A stretch of DNA of 64,000 nucleotides from an uncultured Flavobacteriaceae bacterium. Its GTDB lineage: Bacteria > Bacteroidota > Bacteroidia > Flavobacteriales > Flavobacteriaceae. Made by a program: the position numbers and the translations under genes. The stretch covers positions 3,061,343-3,125,342 of the forward strand of contig CALSTV010000001.1 of the NCBI GenBank assembly GCA_943789365.1, written 5' to 3'. The notes below the pieces were generated by a model. The model saw only the letters and a list, made by a program, of their open reading frames with translations. It was not told the origin of the DNA and did no database searches. Shown piece by piece: positions 29,133 to 40,827 of this stretch. How positions within the stretch are numbered: position 1 is the first letter of the stretch; each line of letters opens with the position of its first letter.

Positions 29133-32100
29133 TTACTTCTTTTTGTTTTTGTATTCTGAAGGCAGGCAACCAAACTGTTTTTTAAAAGATTCTCTAAAAT
29201 ATTTATAGTCGTTAAAACCTACACTAAGTGCTACCGTGCTTAGTTTTTCATTTTGAGTTAAAATCATTTCGGCAGCTTTTTTCAATCGAATGGACCGCAT
29301 AAATCCAGTTAAGGAAAGCCCTGTTAATGATTTTATTTTTCTGTATAAAGAAGATTGACTCATATGTAAACTATCTACCATGGTTTTTATGTCGAAATCG
29401 GAATTGAGTAAATTGTCTTCCACAAGTTTAATAGCGCCTTCAATAAATAACGTATCTGGGTCTTGAATGTTTTCACTTTCTGTTGTGGGCTCAAACCGTA
29501 CTTTATTTAAGAAATGTTCTCTTATATTACTTCTGTTTTGTAGTGCACTTGAAATTCGTGCTTTTACAATTTGTGGGTCAAATGGTTTGGTGATAAAATC
29601 GTCAGCACCCGTCTCTAATCCTTGAATTTCATACATGTTTGAAGAACGAGCCGTCAGTAAAATAATAGGAATATGTGAGGTGCTTACTTTTGTCTTTAAT
29701 TCCTTTGATAAAGCGAGCCCGTCCTTGCGAGGCATCATAATATCACATAAAATAAGATCGGGCATTTCTTCAATTGCCATGTCTACGCCCTCTACACCAT
29801 CTTTAGCCTGTAAAATATTGTAAGTATCCTTTAGTAATTTTGAAAGGTAATTTCGAATGTCGTCATTATCGTCTACAACCAATAAGGTTTGTTCATGTGC
29901 GCTTACCTTTAAGTTAGTAACAGGTGTAGGTTCTAAGACTTTGTACTGGTCGATTTCATCGGAATTCTTCTTTTCTGTAAATCCTTCCATCATATAGTTA
30001 AGTGCGTTGAGTGGAAAGTCAAGAATAAATTCGGTTCCTTGATTTTGCTGACTTTCCACAGCAATACTTCCGCCATGCAATTCCACAATCTTTTTTGTAA
30101 AACTCAGGCCAATGCCACTACCTATAATTTGAGAAGTGTTGGTCGATTTAATTTGATAGAACCTGTCAAAAATCCTTTTTTTAGACTCTTTATTCATACC
30201 AATTCCGTTGTCTTTTATGCTGATAATACAGCTACTCTCTGTTGCAGAAATTGCAAGTTTTATAATGGAGCCTTCACCAGAATATTTTAACGCATTTGAA
30301 ATGAGGTTGGACAGTACAATCTCCATTTTGTTACGGTCGAATGGAAATTGAATAGTCTCCAAGGAAGCTTCAAATTGATAGGCTATTTGCTTCGCATTTG
30401 CTTGCTCTTGAAAGTAGAGGAATACTTCTTTGGAAAAGCGAACAATATTGCCATTGCTTACTTGTAATTTTAACAAACCGTGATCTGCTTTTCTAAAATC
30501 GAGTAATTGGTTGATAAGGTTTAGAAGTCGATCGGCATTTTTTTCCATGGTAACCAGATTCTCAGCTACCTTAGGGTTGATTTCTTTGCGTTGCAATAAT
30601 TCTTTTAAAGGGCTTAGGATGAGGGTTAGAGGCGTTCTAAACTCATGAGAGATATTCGTGAAAAAGGTGAATTTAGCCTCGCTTAACTCCTGTTCTCTTT
30701 CCAAAGTGTCCTTTAAATTCAGTTGTTTCATCAAGATATACACAAAACCAAAAATAATTAGAACACCAAGTATAAAATACAATGTATATGCCAGCGGACT
30801 TTTCCATGGAGCATAGAGTATTTTTATTTCTAATACTGTGGGCTCTGACCAATTTATCGAATCTGAAGAGGCAGCCAATTGCAGTACGTAATCTCCTGGA
30901 GGAAGCCCCGCAAAATTTACTTCGTTTTTATCTTTGATAGGGATCCAATCTTCCTCAAAACCAATAAGTCGGTACCTGTAATTTAGAAAGGTGTTTTTAT
31001 TAAAGTTGGTATTGGTAAACCCTACTGAAAATGAATTGTGTGCATGTGTCAGTTCAATTTCTTTTGTAAGGCTAATTGATTTGTTAAGTAAGACCTTGTT
31101 TTCAATTTTTTTATTAGGAAAAACCTCTTGATGATTCACTTTTAGTAAAGAGAAAACTACTTTTTCTTTGTAAGGTGCAACGTGAATTTTTTCGGGGTTA
31201 AAATAAGTTAAGTTATTGGTTCCACCGGCATAAATCATCCCGTCAATATGGTTTGAAAAAATGGTTCTGAAATTGAATACAGTAGTATAAACACCATCAT
31301 TCTTACTGAAATTAATTGCAGATTCATTGAATGGGTCAAAACGTACCAAATTCGTTGGGGTTGTAAGCCATAAATAGCCTTGATTGTCTGAAGTTATGCC
31401 GCAGATAAAATTGCTAGACAAGCCAAAAGCGGTTGTGTACGTATTTAAGATAGATAATTTACCTTCCTTAAAGATCAATTTAAACAGTCCGTTTGGTGTG
31501 GCCAACCATATAAATTGTCCCTCTATATAGACGGCATTGATAATGTTTGGAATGCTGCTTTTTAGTAAAGTTGAATGATGGGTAAACGTTTGACGGTTCG
31601 CGTTGTATAAATGCAAACCGTTATAAGTTCCCACCCAGATATTTCCGTCGTCATCACTAACAATATTCGTAATTCGATTGCTTTTTAAGTCGCCAGCATT
31701 CCTATTGAAGACCTTAATTTGTTTTGGTTTATGAATAGAACTTACATTCAATACATACAATCCATTTTGTTGAGAGCCAACCCAAAGGGTACTATCATTT
31801 TCAGAAAGAAAGGCAGTCGTTTGGTTTATTTTGGTGTAATTGACAAGTTTTTTGTTTTTGTCGAAAACATACATTCCTTTTTGTGCCCCTACCAATACGT
31901 TTTGATTATGTTTGGATACAGCATAAATTTTTTCTTCTTCAGTTCCTGCTAACTGTTTCAAGTGTGTTAAATCTTTTCCGTAGAACAAGCCGCTTCTAAG
32001 TGTACCTACAAAAACCTCGTTTTCGTCATGAAAAATGGAATGAAAATTCATCTCATTCTGTAACGTCTTATTTTTAACAATACGGTCAATATTGTGAAAA

Positions 32101-33119
32101 CCCTTGTTCTCCGTAATTTTTACAATACCTCCAAAATCCGATGAAATCCACAGTACGCCATCTCTATCTTCATGGATGTCTAGAACAATATCATAATTAA
32201 TTACTTTTCTCGTGTCTGGAGGGTAAACTAGGTTCTTTTTATGAAAATTGGTAAAACTGTCATCAGATTCATAAACACCAGCTCCCCAAGTACCTACCCA
32301 TAAATGTTGGTTTTTATCTAAATATAACGACGCTGTCATACTATGAGGTAAATTCGTTTGGTATTCTGTAATCTTATTAGTAGTTAGGTTTAATTTATAG
32401 AGCCTTGGCTTTGGCTTGCCAACTTCCATAGCAGTAACCCATAAGCAATTCCTAGAACGATCTTCGATGGCTTTAGGAATGAAATCCCCTACGTGGAAAG
32501 TACTCATTTTTTTTGTGGAAGGGGTATACCTTTTTATTTCTTTAATAGCATTGAACCACATATTCCCCTTACTATCTTTAATGATAAAACTTACATGATT
32601 GGTCTTAAAGTTTCTCAATACTTTTTTCTGAATAGGGTCTACCACATAAATTCCGTGATCGTGGGTTGCAACCCAAATATTTCCTTGATTGTCTTCTTCA
32701 ATAACACGTACACGATAGGAGCCATCCGAGTTAGTATCTAATACAGGGTTGTAACTTTCTAAAACATCCGTAGCAATGTTTAATTTTGAAACACCTCCAC
32801 TTTTAGTTCCTATCCATAAATTGTTATGGCTGTCAATAAAAAGGGTTTCAATGTTTTCATTTTTCAAAGCGGGGTAATTGACTCCTGGCTGGATACTTGA
32901 AAAATTAACGCCGTCGTATTTGGTAACCCCATTTTCTGTAGCAATCCATTTTACATTTAGTGAATCACTTACAATCTTTGAAACATAGTTGTGAGACAGC
33001 CCTTCTTTGGTAGAAATGTATTCAAAAATATGTTCTGAACTCAAAGTTTGTCCATGCAAATACATGGAAGTCATCATGAACACAAAAAAGGGGAATATAA
33101 ATAATTTCGTAAGCTTCAT
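29133..33119 (-). CDS. Hybrid two-component system sensor/regulator (HTCS), AraC-type output
   Basis: 1328 residues in one chain: signal peptide (1-24), two seven-bladed propellers of Reg_prop repeats (many 'DNQGNIWVATHDHGIY'-like units, about 30-680), a Y_Y_Y domain (about 690-765), one membrane helix (about 780-800), a HisKA domain with phosphoacceptor His825 (ISHEFRTPL), a HATPase domain (NLISNALKYS, DNGIGM, GSGIGLSF), a receiver domain with phosphorylatable Asp1126 (LCDIMMP), and an AraC HTH (last 105 residues). HTCS proteins sense periplasmic glycan fragments and switch on neighbouring glycan-use genes. The adjacent sulfatase, GH2 and T9SS genes are the probable targets. Full length, no broken motif. 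Confidence 0.95.
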   Translation of the reverse strand: MKLTKLFIFPFFVFMMTSMYLHGQTLSSEHIFEYISTKEGLSHNYVSKIVSDSLNVKWIATENGVTKYDGVNFSSIQPGVNYPALKNENIETLFIDSHNNLWIGTKSGGVSKLNIATDVLESYNPVLDTNSDGSYRVRVIEEDNQGNIWVATHDHGIYVVDPIQKKVLRNFKTNHVSFIIKDSKGNMWFNAIKEIKRYTPSTKKMSTFHVGDFIPKAIEDRSRNCLWVTAMEVGKPKPRLYKLNLTTNKITEYQTNLPHSMTASLYLDKNQHLWVGTWGAGVYESDDSFTNFHKKNLVYPPDTRKVINYDIVLDIHEDRDGVLWISSDFGGIVKITENKGFHNIDRIVKNKTLQNEMNFHSIFHDENEVFVGTLRSGLFYGKDLTHLKQLAGTEEEKIYAVSKHNQNVLVGAQKGMYVFDKNKKLVNYTKINQTTAFLSENDSTLWVGSQQNGLYVLNVSSIHKPKQIKVFNRNAGDLKSNRITNIVSDDDGNIWVGTYNGLHLYNANRQTFTHHSTLLKSSIPNIINAVYIEGQFIWLATPNGLFKLIFKEGKLSILNTYTTAFGLSSNFICGITSDNQGYLWLTTPTNLVRFDPFNESAINFSKNDGVYTTVFNFRTIFSNHIDGMIYAGGTNNLTYFNPEKIHVAPYKEKVVFSLLKVNHQEVFPNKKIENKVLLNKSISLTKEIELTHAHNSFSVGFTNTNFNKNTFLNYRYRLIGFEEDWIPIKDKNEVNFAGLPPGDYVLQLAASSDSINWSEPTVLEIKILYAPWKSPLAYTLYFILGVLIIFGFVYILMKQLNLKDTLEREQELSEAKFTFFTNISHEFRTPLTLILSPLKELLQRKEINPKVAENLVTMEKNADRLLNLINQLLDFRKADHGLLKLQVSNGNIVRFSKEVFLYFQEQANAKQIAYQFEASLETIQFPFDRNKMEIVLSNLISNALKYSGEGSIIKLAISATESSCIISIKDNGIGMNKESKKRIFDRFYQIKSTNTSQIIGSGIGLSFTKKIVELHGGSIAVESQQNQGTEFILDFPLNALNYMMEGFTEKKNSDEIDQYKVLEPTPVTNLKVSAHEQTLLVVDDNDDIRNYLSKLLKDTYNILQAKDGVEGVDMAIEEMPDLILCDIMMPRKDGLALSKELKTKVSTSHIPIILLTARSSNMYEIQGLETGADDFITKPFDPQIVKARISSALQNRSNIREHFLNKVRFEPTTESENIQDPDTLFIEGAIKLVEDNLLNSDFDIKTMVDSLHMSQSSLYRKIKSLTGLSLTGFMRSIRLKKAAEMILTQNEKLSTVALSVGFNDYKYFRESFKKQFGCLPSEYKNKKK

Positions 33120-33334
33120 AGGCTGGGGTGTCTAATGTAAAGATACTTATTGTTGTTTGTATAATAAAGAACCAAGTACTGGAAATTAGGTTCCTCAATT
33201 TTCTGAAGGATAAAATCCGACATAGCATTATAAACAAAGAAACATAATTTTTTGCGGTTTTAACAGGTGGTTGCTGGCGTGTTAAGGGGGGAAATCGGTC
33301 AACATATACAGGTTATGTTGTCGGTAAGCAATAA
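33120..33334. promoter_or_regulatory. Upstream region of the HTCS gene with two inverted repeats
   Basis: This gap holds a weak minus-strand -7 variant (TATCTTTA, 33138-33145), an inverted repeat TTAACA/TGTTAA (33260-33265 and 33280-33285), a G6 run (33286-33291) and a second inverted repeat AACATA/TATGTT (33301-33306 and 33314-33319). These are possible regulator sites. None is established. Confidence 0.3.
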
Positions 33335-33375
33335 AAAAACCTTCTTGCTAAGGTAACAAGAAGGTTTTTGTTGTG
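33335..33375 (-). terminator. Intrinsic terminator of the downstream T9SS paralogue
   Basis: The stem AACCTTCTTG pairs with CAAGAAGGTT (33338-33347 with 33357-33366) around a 9-nt loop, with an A-run on the plus strand that gives U-rich RNA on the minus strand. It lies just after the stop at 33389. Confidence 0.8.
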
Positions 33376-33388
33376 GGAAATTGAACGA

Positions 33389-34216
33389 TTATTGTTTAAT
33401 AACCTGAAAACTTTGCGTAGCTCCATTGCTTAAGGAAGCTTTTAAGATATAGACACCTGCATTCAACGAGCTGGTAGAAAAGGTCTTTCCATCATTTGAA
33501 GATAAAACCGTTTGTCCCCCCGTTAAATTCACTGCAATTACTTCTGAAATCGTTTTGTTAGAAATAAATGTAAGGGAATCATCAATTAGGTTCGATTGTA
33601 ATTTAACAGCGTTTGCTTCAACGCCACCTACGCTAAGAACATTATCATCCGTAATAGAAATATTATCAATTTGTAACGAGTTGACACCGAAAACATACAT
33701 TTGAATTCTTAATTGAGTTGCACCAGCAGGAACATCAAAATTTAAGGTTACGGTGTTAGGGGTGTTTTTTGGCATGTCTGTTTGGTCTTTAACATCGTTT
33801 ACCGTACCAATGCTTGCCGTCATAGCTACATCATCCACTTCCATCGCATCAAATACACCGCCGTCGGTAGATGTTATGACTCTAAAATTTACTTTTTTCG
33901 AACTTGAGGCAACATCAATTACGGTAGTATAACTATTACCAGCCGTACAAGAAAGAGCCGGAGTTCTGAAGTAATGATTTTTCACGCCATCTGGATCATA
34001 GGTCAAGGCTGATGAACTCGCCACCTGAGTTCCGTTGACCCCAGTAATATAAGTACTGGTTCCTGTAGCTCCTGTAGTTAACTCCTGAACATAATCATCT
34101 GGTGCTGTAGGGGCATCTAATGTTTTACCTTCGAAATCTTCAGTGAAAGGTAGAGATAATTGCGCTTGAGCAAAAGAAACGCATAATACGCATAAAATAA
34201 GTAGTGTTTTTTTCAT
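33389..34216 (-). CDS. T9SS-secreted beta-sandwich protein, paralogue of the 34413-35288 gene
   Basis: 275 residues. A signal peptide (1-18, ending AQAQ) is followed by 'LPFTEDFEGKTLDAP', a MAM/CBM-like jelly-roll of about 190 residues in which 'LQIDNISITDDN' closes the domain, and a T9SS type A C-terminal domain (about 205-275, ending 'ATQSFQVIKQ'). The 'DFEG' opening and the 'hxhDNIxI' closing strand are typical of secreted carbohydrate-binding-like modules in Bacteroidota. No catalytic residues were recognised. The neighbour at 34413 has the same architecture. Both carry a matching upstream element and sit between the HTCS and GH2 genes, so a role in binding the glycan that this locus degrades is inferred. 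Confidence 0.75.
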   Translation of the reverse strand: MKKTLLILCVLCVSFAQAQLSLPFTEDFEGKTLDAPTAPDDYVQELTTGATGTSTYITGVNGTQVASSSALTYDPDGVKNHYFRTPALSCTAGNSYTTVIDVASSSKKVNFRVITSTDGGVFDAMEVDDVAMTASIGTVNDVKDQTDMPKNTPNTVTLNFDVPAGATQLRIQMYVFGVNSLQIDNISITDDNVLSVGGVEANAVKLQSNLIDDSLTFISNKTISEVIAVNLTGGQTVLSSNDGKTFSTSSLNAGVYILKASLSNGATQSFQVIKQ

Positions 34217-34248
34217 AATTAGGGTTTAATGGTTAAATGTTGTACAGT

Positions 34249-34256
34249 CAAATGTA
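34249..34256 (-). promoter_or_regulatory. Candidate -7 element (TACATTTG), T9SS paralogue 2
   Basis: TAnnTTTG match 33 bp upstream of the start at 34216. No -33 TTTG is present, as would fit an activator-dependent promoter. Confidence 0.5.
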
Positions 34257-34283
34257 AAGGATTGTATAAAACCGGAATGGGGT

Positions 34284-34307
34284 ATATCATTCAACTAAAG
34301 GGGTATT
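34284..34307 (-). promoter_or_regulatory. Conserved upstream element, copy A
   Basis: On the plus strand, ATATCAT (34284-34290), a 9-nt gap, and GGGGTATT (34300-34307). ATATCAT begins 28 bp beyond the -7 element, exactly as in copy B (35357-35381). A second GGGGTAT at 34279-34285 makes a direct repeat with 21-bp period. Probable binding site for the HTCS AraC domain. Confidence 0.5.
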
Positions 34308-34357
34308 TTCGTTAAATCGGTACCGTTTCCTTTATTCCCTCCCAATTTTAAAAAACA

Positions 34358-34392
34358 AAAAAAACCTCCGGATCAGTAGACCTGAAGGTTTG
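34358..34392 (-). terminator. Imperfect terminator hairpin of T9SS paralogue 1
   Basis: AAACCT/AGGTTT arms with an imperfect inner stem, preceded by A-runs on the plus strand (U-rich on the minus strand), directly downstream of the stop at 34413. Confidence 0.55.
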
Positions 34393-34412
34393 TTTATGGT
34401 AGGTAAAATCAG

Positions 34413-35288
34413 TTATTTTTTAATAATCTGAAATGCCTGAGACGCGCCATTGCTTAAAGAGGCTTTTACGATGTAAATGCCGCTATTCAATGCGCTGGTG
34501 TCAAAAGTTTTTCCATCAGTTGATGATAAAACCGTTTGCGCTCCCAACATATTTACAGCAACTGCTTGCGAAATAGTTGAATCAGCAACAAACGTAAGTG
34601 AATCCGTTACTAAGTTAGATTGCAATTCCGCTGCATTGGTTTCTATTGCGCCTACGCTAAGGTCGTCTGTTGCAATAACAGTTATATTGTCTACCTCAAT
34701 GGTATGTATACCAAATTTGTAAAATTGAAATCTGAAAGCGTTATGCCCCGCAGGAATAACAAAATCGAAGGTAGCTGTGGTCCATCCATTTGCATGGTCT
34801 TTAATCTCGTTAGCCGTTACAGCTCCTTTTTTATTGACTTTTAGAGCTACAGATCCAACAGTAACACTTCCTGAAACAGATTCTGGGGAGAGCCTGTCAT
34901 TACCATTATGAAAATCAACTCCGGTTGCAGAGGACAGGATATTGAAATTTGTCGATGTGCTGGTTGCAAAGAGGTCAAAGGTTACAGTGTATGAAGTTTC
35001 TGGCGTACAAGCAAATGTTGGAGAGTTTATATAATGATTACTATTGTTTCCAGAAAATGAAGTGGCTACTGCTTTGAGTACCTGACTTGAATTGCTTCCG
35101 TTTCCTGTAGCTATAGTAATGGAATTGTCACCGTCACTAACGACCTCTACAAATACTGGACTCAAATCCGTGGTAGGGTTGTTGCCAATTGTAGCGCCCT
35201 CAAAATCTTCAGTATAAGGTAATGCTGTAAATTGCGCTTGTGCCAGAGATACACAGAAGGCGCATAAAATAAGTAGTTTTCTTTTCAT
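34413..35288 (-). CDS. T9SS-secreted beta-sandwich protein, paralogue of the 33389-34216 gene
   Basis: 291 residues with signal peptide (1-19, ending AQAQ), 'LPYTEDFEGATIGNNP', a jelly-roll-like domain of about 200 residues in which 'IEVDNITVI' ends the fold, and a T9SS type A C-terminal domain ending 'ASQAFQIIKK'. Its last 80 residues are very similar to those of the 33389-34216 protein, while the central domain has diverged, with extra residues around 'SNHYINSPTFACTPETSY'. This points to an old duplication with retained sorting domain. The extracellular ligand is unknown. It is predicted to bind polysaccharide from its fold and its neighbours (GH2, sulfatases, HTCS). Confidence 0.75.
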   Translation of the reverse strand: MKRKLLILCAFCVSLAQAQFTALPYTEDFEGATIGNNPTTDLSPVFVEVVSDGDNSITIATGNGSNSSQVLKAVATSFSGNNSNHYINSPTFACTPETSYTVTFDLFATSTSTNFNILSSATGVDFHNGNDRLSPESVSGSVTVGSVALKVNKKGAVTANEIKDHANGWTTATFDFVIPAGHNAFRFQFYKFGIHTIEVDNITVIATDDLSVGAIETNAAELQSNLVTDSLTFVADSTISQAVAVNMLGAQTVLSSTDGKTFDTSALNSGIYIVKASLSNGASQAFQIIKK

Positions 35289-35321
35289 AATTAAGTATGT
35301 TAAAAGTTAATTTAGGTGGAA

Positions 35322-35329
35322 CAAATATA
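35322..35329 (-). promoter_or_regulatory. Candidate -7 element (TATATTTG), T9SS paralogue 1
   Basis: TAnnTTTG match 33 bp upstream of the start at 35288, the same distance as for the other paralogue. Confidence 0.5.
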
Positions 35330-35356
35330 GTTTCCTAAATACTATTTCTGTGTGTG

Positions 35357-35381
35357 ATATCATGCAGGTAAGAGGGGTATT
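35357..35381 (-). promoter_or_regulatory. Conserved upstream element, copy B
   Basis: Plus-strand ATATCAT (35357-35363), a 10-nt gap, GGGGTATT (35374-35381). It starts 28 bp beyond the -7 element, as in copy A at 34284. A looser relative (GGGG at 35597-35600, then GGGTGATAT at 35620-35628) lies farther upstream in the same gap. Confidence 0.5.
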
Positions 35382-35452
35382 AGTGAAAAACAATTGAATT
35401 CTAACAAGACAACCTTGTAAAGAAAGCTTCCTAGCTAACCATTGAAAGCAAG

Positions 35453-35480
35453 AAACCTTCAAATCCAAAGATTTGAAGGT
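35453..35480 (-). terminator. Probable GH2 terminator
   Basis: Perfect 12-bp stem (AACCTTCAAATC pairing with its complement) with a CAAA loop, about 200 bp after the GH2 stop. The U-tract is short on either strand, so efficiency is uncertain. Confidence 0.5.
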
Positions 35481-35675
35481 TTTAATCCGGGGGAAAAGCA
35501 ATTTCTATACATAAGAAATCGCAATTGTCGTAGTATTTGTTTTTTGAGACAGTAAAGTAGTGTACTACAAAATTAGAATTAAAGTCAGTTCTAAGAGGGG
35601 ATAAATCAATCATTTAATAGGGTGATATGGTTATAAATGTTTTTTAGGCTTTGTGTACACCGTCATGTGGTGCAC

Positions 35676-39313
<3,638 letters not shown>

Positions 39314-40750
39314 CTATTTCTTCTTCTTCTTCCTCTTTTTATTCTTCTGAATTTTTTTCTGCCAGGCTTCTGTGTGAATCAGTCCTAAAAAGAGAGGATC
39401 TATCAGTTCTGATTCCCACGACAATCTCATAGCATCCAATTCTTTCACTTTTTCAGGATGTTTTTTTGCCAGATTATGTTTTTCACTGATGTCCTTTTCG
39501 ATGTTATAAAGCTCTTTGGTTTCGGAATCGAATTTCACAACCAGTTTATAATCGTTATGGCGTACGGCATGCACATTTTGATCAAACTTACGTAGGAAAA
39601 TGTTTTCATGTGGTTTTCCTTGCTTTTTTCCTGTGAGGTAGGGAATGAGATTCACCCCGTCTAAAGGTTTTTCTTCTTGAATAGGAGCTTTTGACAAATC
39701 GGCGATCGTGGCAAAAATATCTAAGGATGAAACAGGCTGCTCATAGATTGCTGGCTTTACAGTACCTTTCCATTGCATCGCGAAAGGAACGCGGTAGCCA
39801 CCTTCGTAAATAGAACCTTTTCCATCCCGAAGCGGCCCATTGTTTGAAGCGTTTTTGGGTTCAGGTCCTCCATTGTCAGATAAAAAGAAAACCAAGGTAT
39901 TCTCGTCTAAATTCAATGCTTCCAAAGCATCCAGTACACGTCCTACACCGTCATCCACTGCGCTAATCATTGCTGCATAGGTTTTTCTTTTCTTGTCTTT
40001 GATATCCGGAAAACGATTCAAGTACTTTTCTGTGGCTTGCAGGGGTGTGTGTGGAGCATTGTAGGAAAGAAACAAAAAGAAAGGATTGTACTGATTTCTT
40101 TTGACAAACTGAACCGCTTCGTTTGAAAACTCGTCGGTCAAATATTCGTCTGTCTTTTCGGGCGTGTGATTTCTCATAATCCAAGTTCGGTAGCTTTCCA
40201 TTTCTGTGCTGATTCCGTAACTGTCTTCAATGGTTAACATTTCTGGCATATAATTATGACCCCCACCTAAATGACCAAAAAACTCGGTAAAACCTCTGTT
40301 GAGAGGATGGTTTGAAATGTCTGCCCCCAAATGCCATTTTCCGATAACTCCCGATTTGTAGTCTACTTGTTTCAATGTTTCTGCCAAAGTGCTTTCCGTT
40401 TGTGGCAGTCCCATATTTGGGTCATGAGGTTTGTACTGCGGATTGCGCTCAAATCCAAAACGTTGCTGGTACCTTCCCGTCATCAGTCCGGCACGACTTG
40501 GGCCACATACTGAATAGGAGGTATAGCCATTGGTGAATTTAACGCCATTGTTGGCAATTCTGTCAATATTAGGTGTTGGAATGTCTTTACAGCCGTTAAA
40601 ACCGACATCCATATAACCCAAATCATCTGCCATGATGATGATGATATTCGGTTTTTTTCTGTTTTTCTCAATTGGGTTTGTTGTGGCTGAGATGCCTTGT
40701 AGGGCCACCCAACTCAATGCGAAACCTATTATTGCAATGCTTTTATTCAT
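39314..40750 (-). CDS. Secreted S1-type sulfatase (arylsulfatase family)
   Basis: 478 residues. Signal peptide (about 1-22), then 'PNIIIIMADDLGYMDVG' with the metal-binding Asp42-Asp43, the formylglycine site Cys82 in 'SVCGPSRAGLMTGRY' (C-x-P-S-R, requiring maturation by FGE or anSME encoded elsewhere), 'GKWHLG' and 'FFLSDNGGPE' for the remaining metal and sulfate ligands. It removes sulfate esters from glycans in the periplasm or outside. The C-terminus is a run of Lys and Arg (about 15 residues) made by AAG-rich codons right beside the heptamer array, which is unusual for the family. It lies 77 bp downstream of the other sulfatase, with its own -7 element. Confidence 0.93.
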   Translation of the reverse strand: MNKSIAIIGFALSWVALQGISATTNPIEKNRKKPNIIIIMADDLGYMDVGFNGCKDIPTPNIDRIANNGVKFTNGYTSYSVCGPSRAGLMTGRYQQRFGFERNPQYKPHDPNMGLPQTESTLAETLKQVDYKSGVIGKWHLGADISNHPLNRGFTEFFGHLGGGHNYMPEMLTIEDSYGISTEMESYRTWIMRNHTPEKTDEYLTDEFSNEAVQFVKRNQYNPFFLFLSYNAPHTPLQATEKYLNRFPDIKDKKRKTYAAMISAVDDGVGRVLDALEALNLDENTLVFFLSDNGGPEPKNASNNGPLRDGKGSIYEGGYRVPFAMQWKGTVKPAIYEQPVSSLDIFATIADLSKAPIQEEKPLDGVNLIPYLTGKKQGKPHENIFLRKFDQNVHAVRHNDYKLVVKFDSETKELYNIEKDISEKHNLAKKHPEKVKELDAMRLSWESELIDPLFLGLIHTEAWQKKIQKNKKRKKKKK

Positions 40751-40771
40751 TTGAATTTCTTTGTTGTTTTA

Positions 40772-40779
40772 CAAAATTA
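40772..40779 (-). promoter_or_regulatory. Candidate -7 element (TAATTTTG) for the second sulfatase gene
   Basis: TAnnTTTG match 21 bp upstream of the start at 40750, in the 77-bp gap between the two sulfatases. Confidence 0.4.
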
Positions 40780-40827
40780 CCAAGTCTTAAATTGTAGAAA
40801 GAGTCAGGATAGGTCAGACTAAAGATT

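Larger units (their letters stand above)
35289..35675. other. 387-bp intergenic region between GH2 and T9SS paralogue 1
   Basis: Holds the promoter and conserved element of the T9SS gene, a 12-bp perfect hairpin at 35453-35480 that probably ends GH2 transcription, and a G-rich relative of the conserved element at 35597-35628. No ORF is convincing. Confidence 0.5.
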
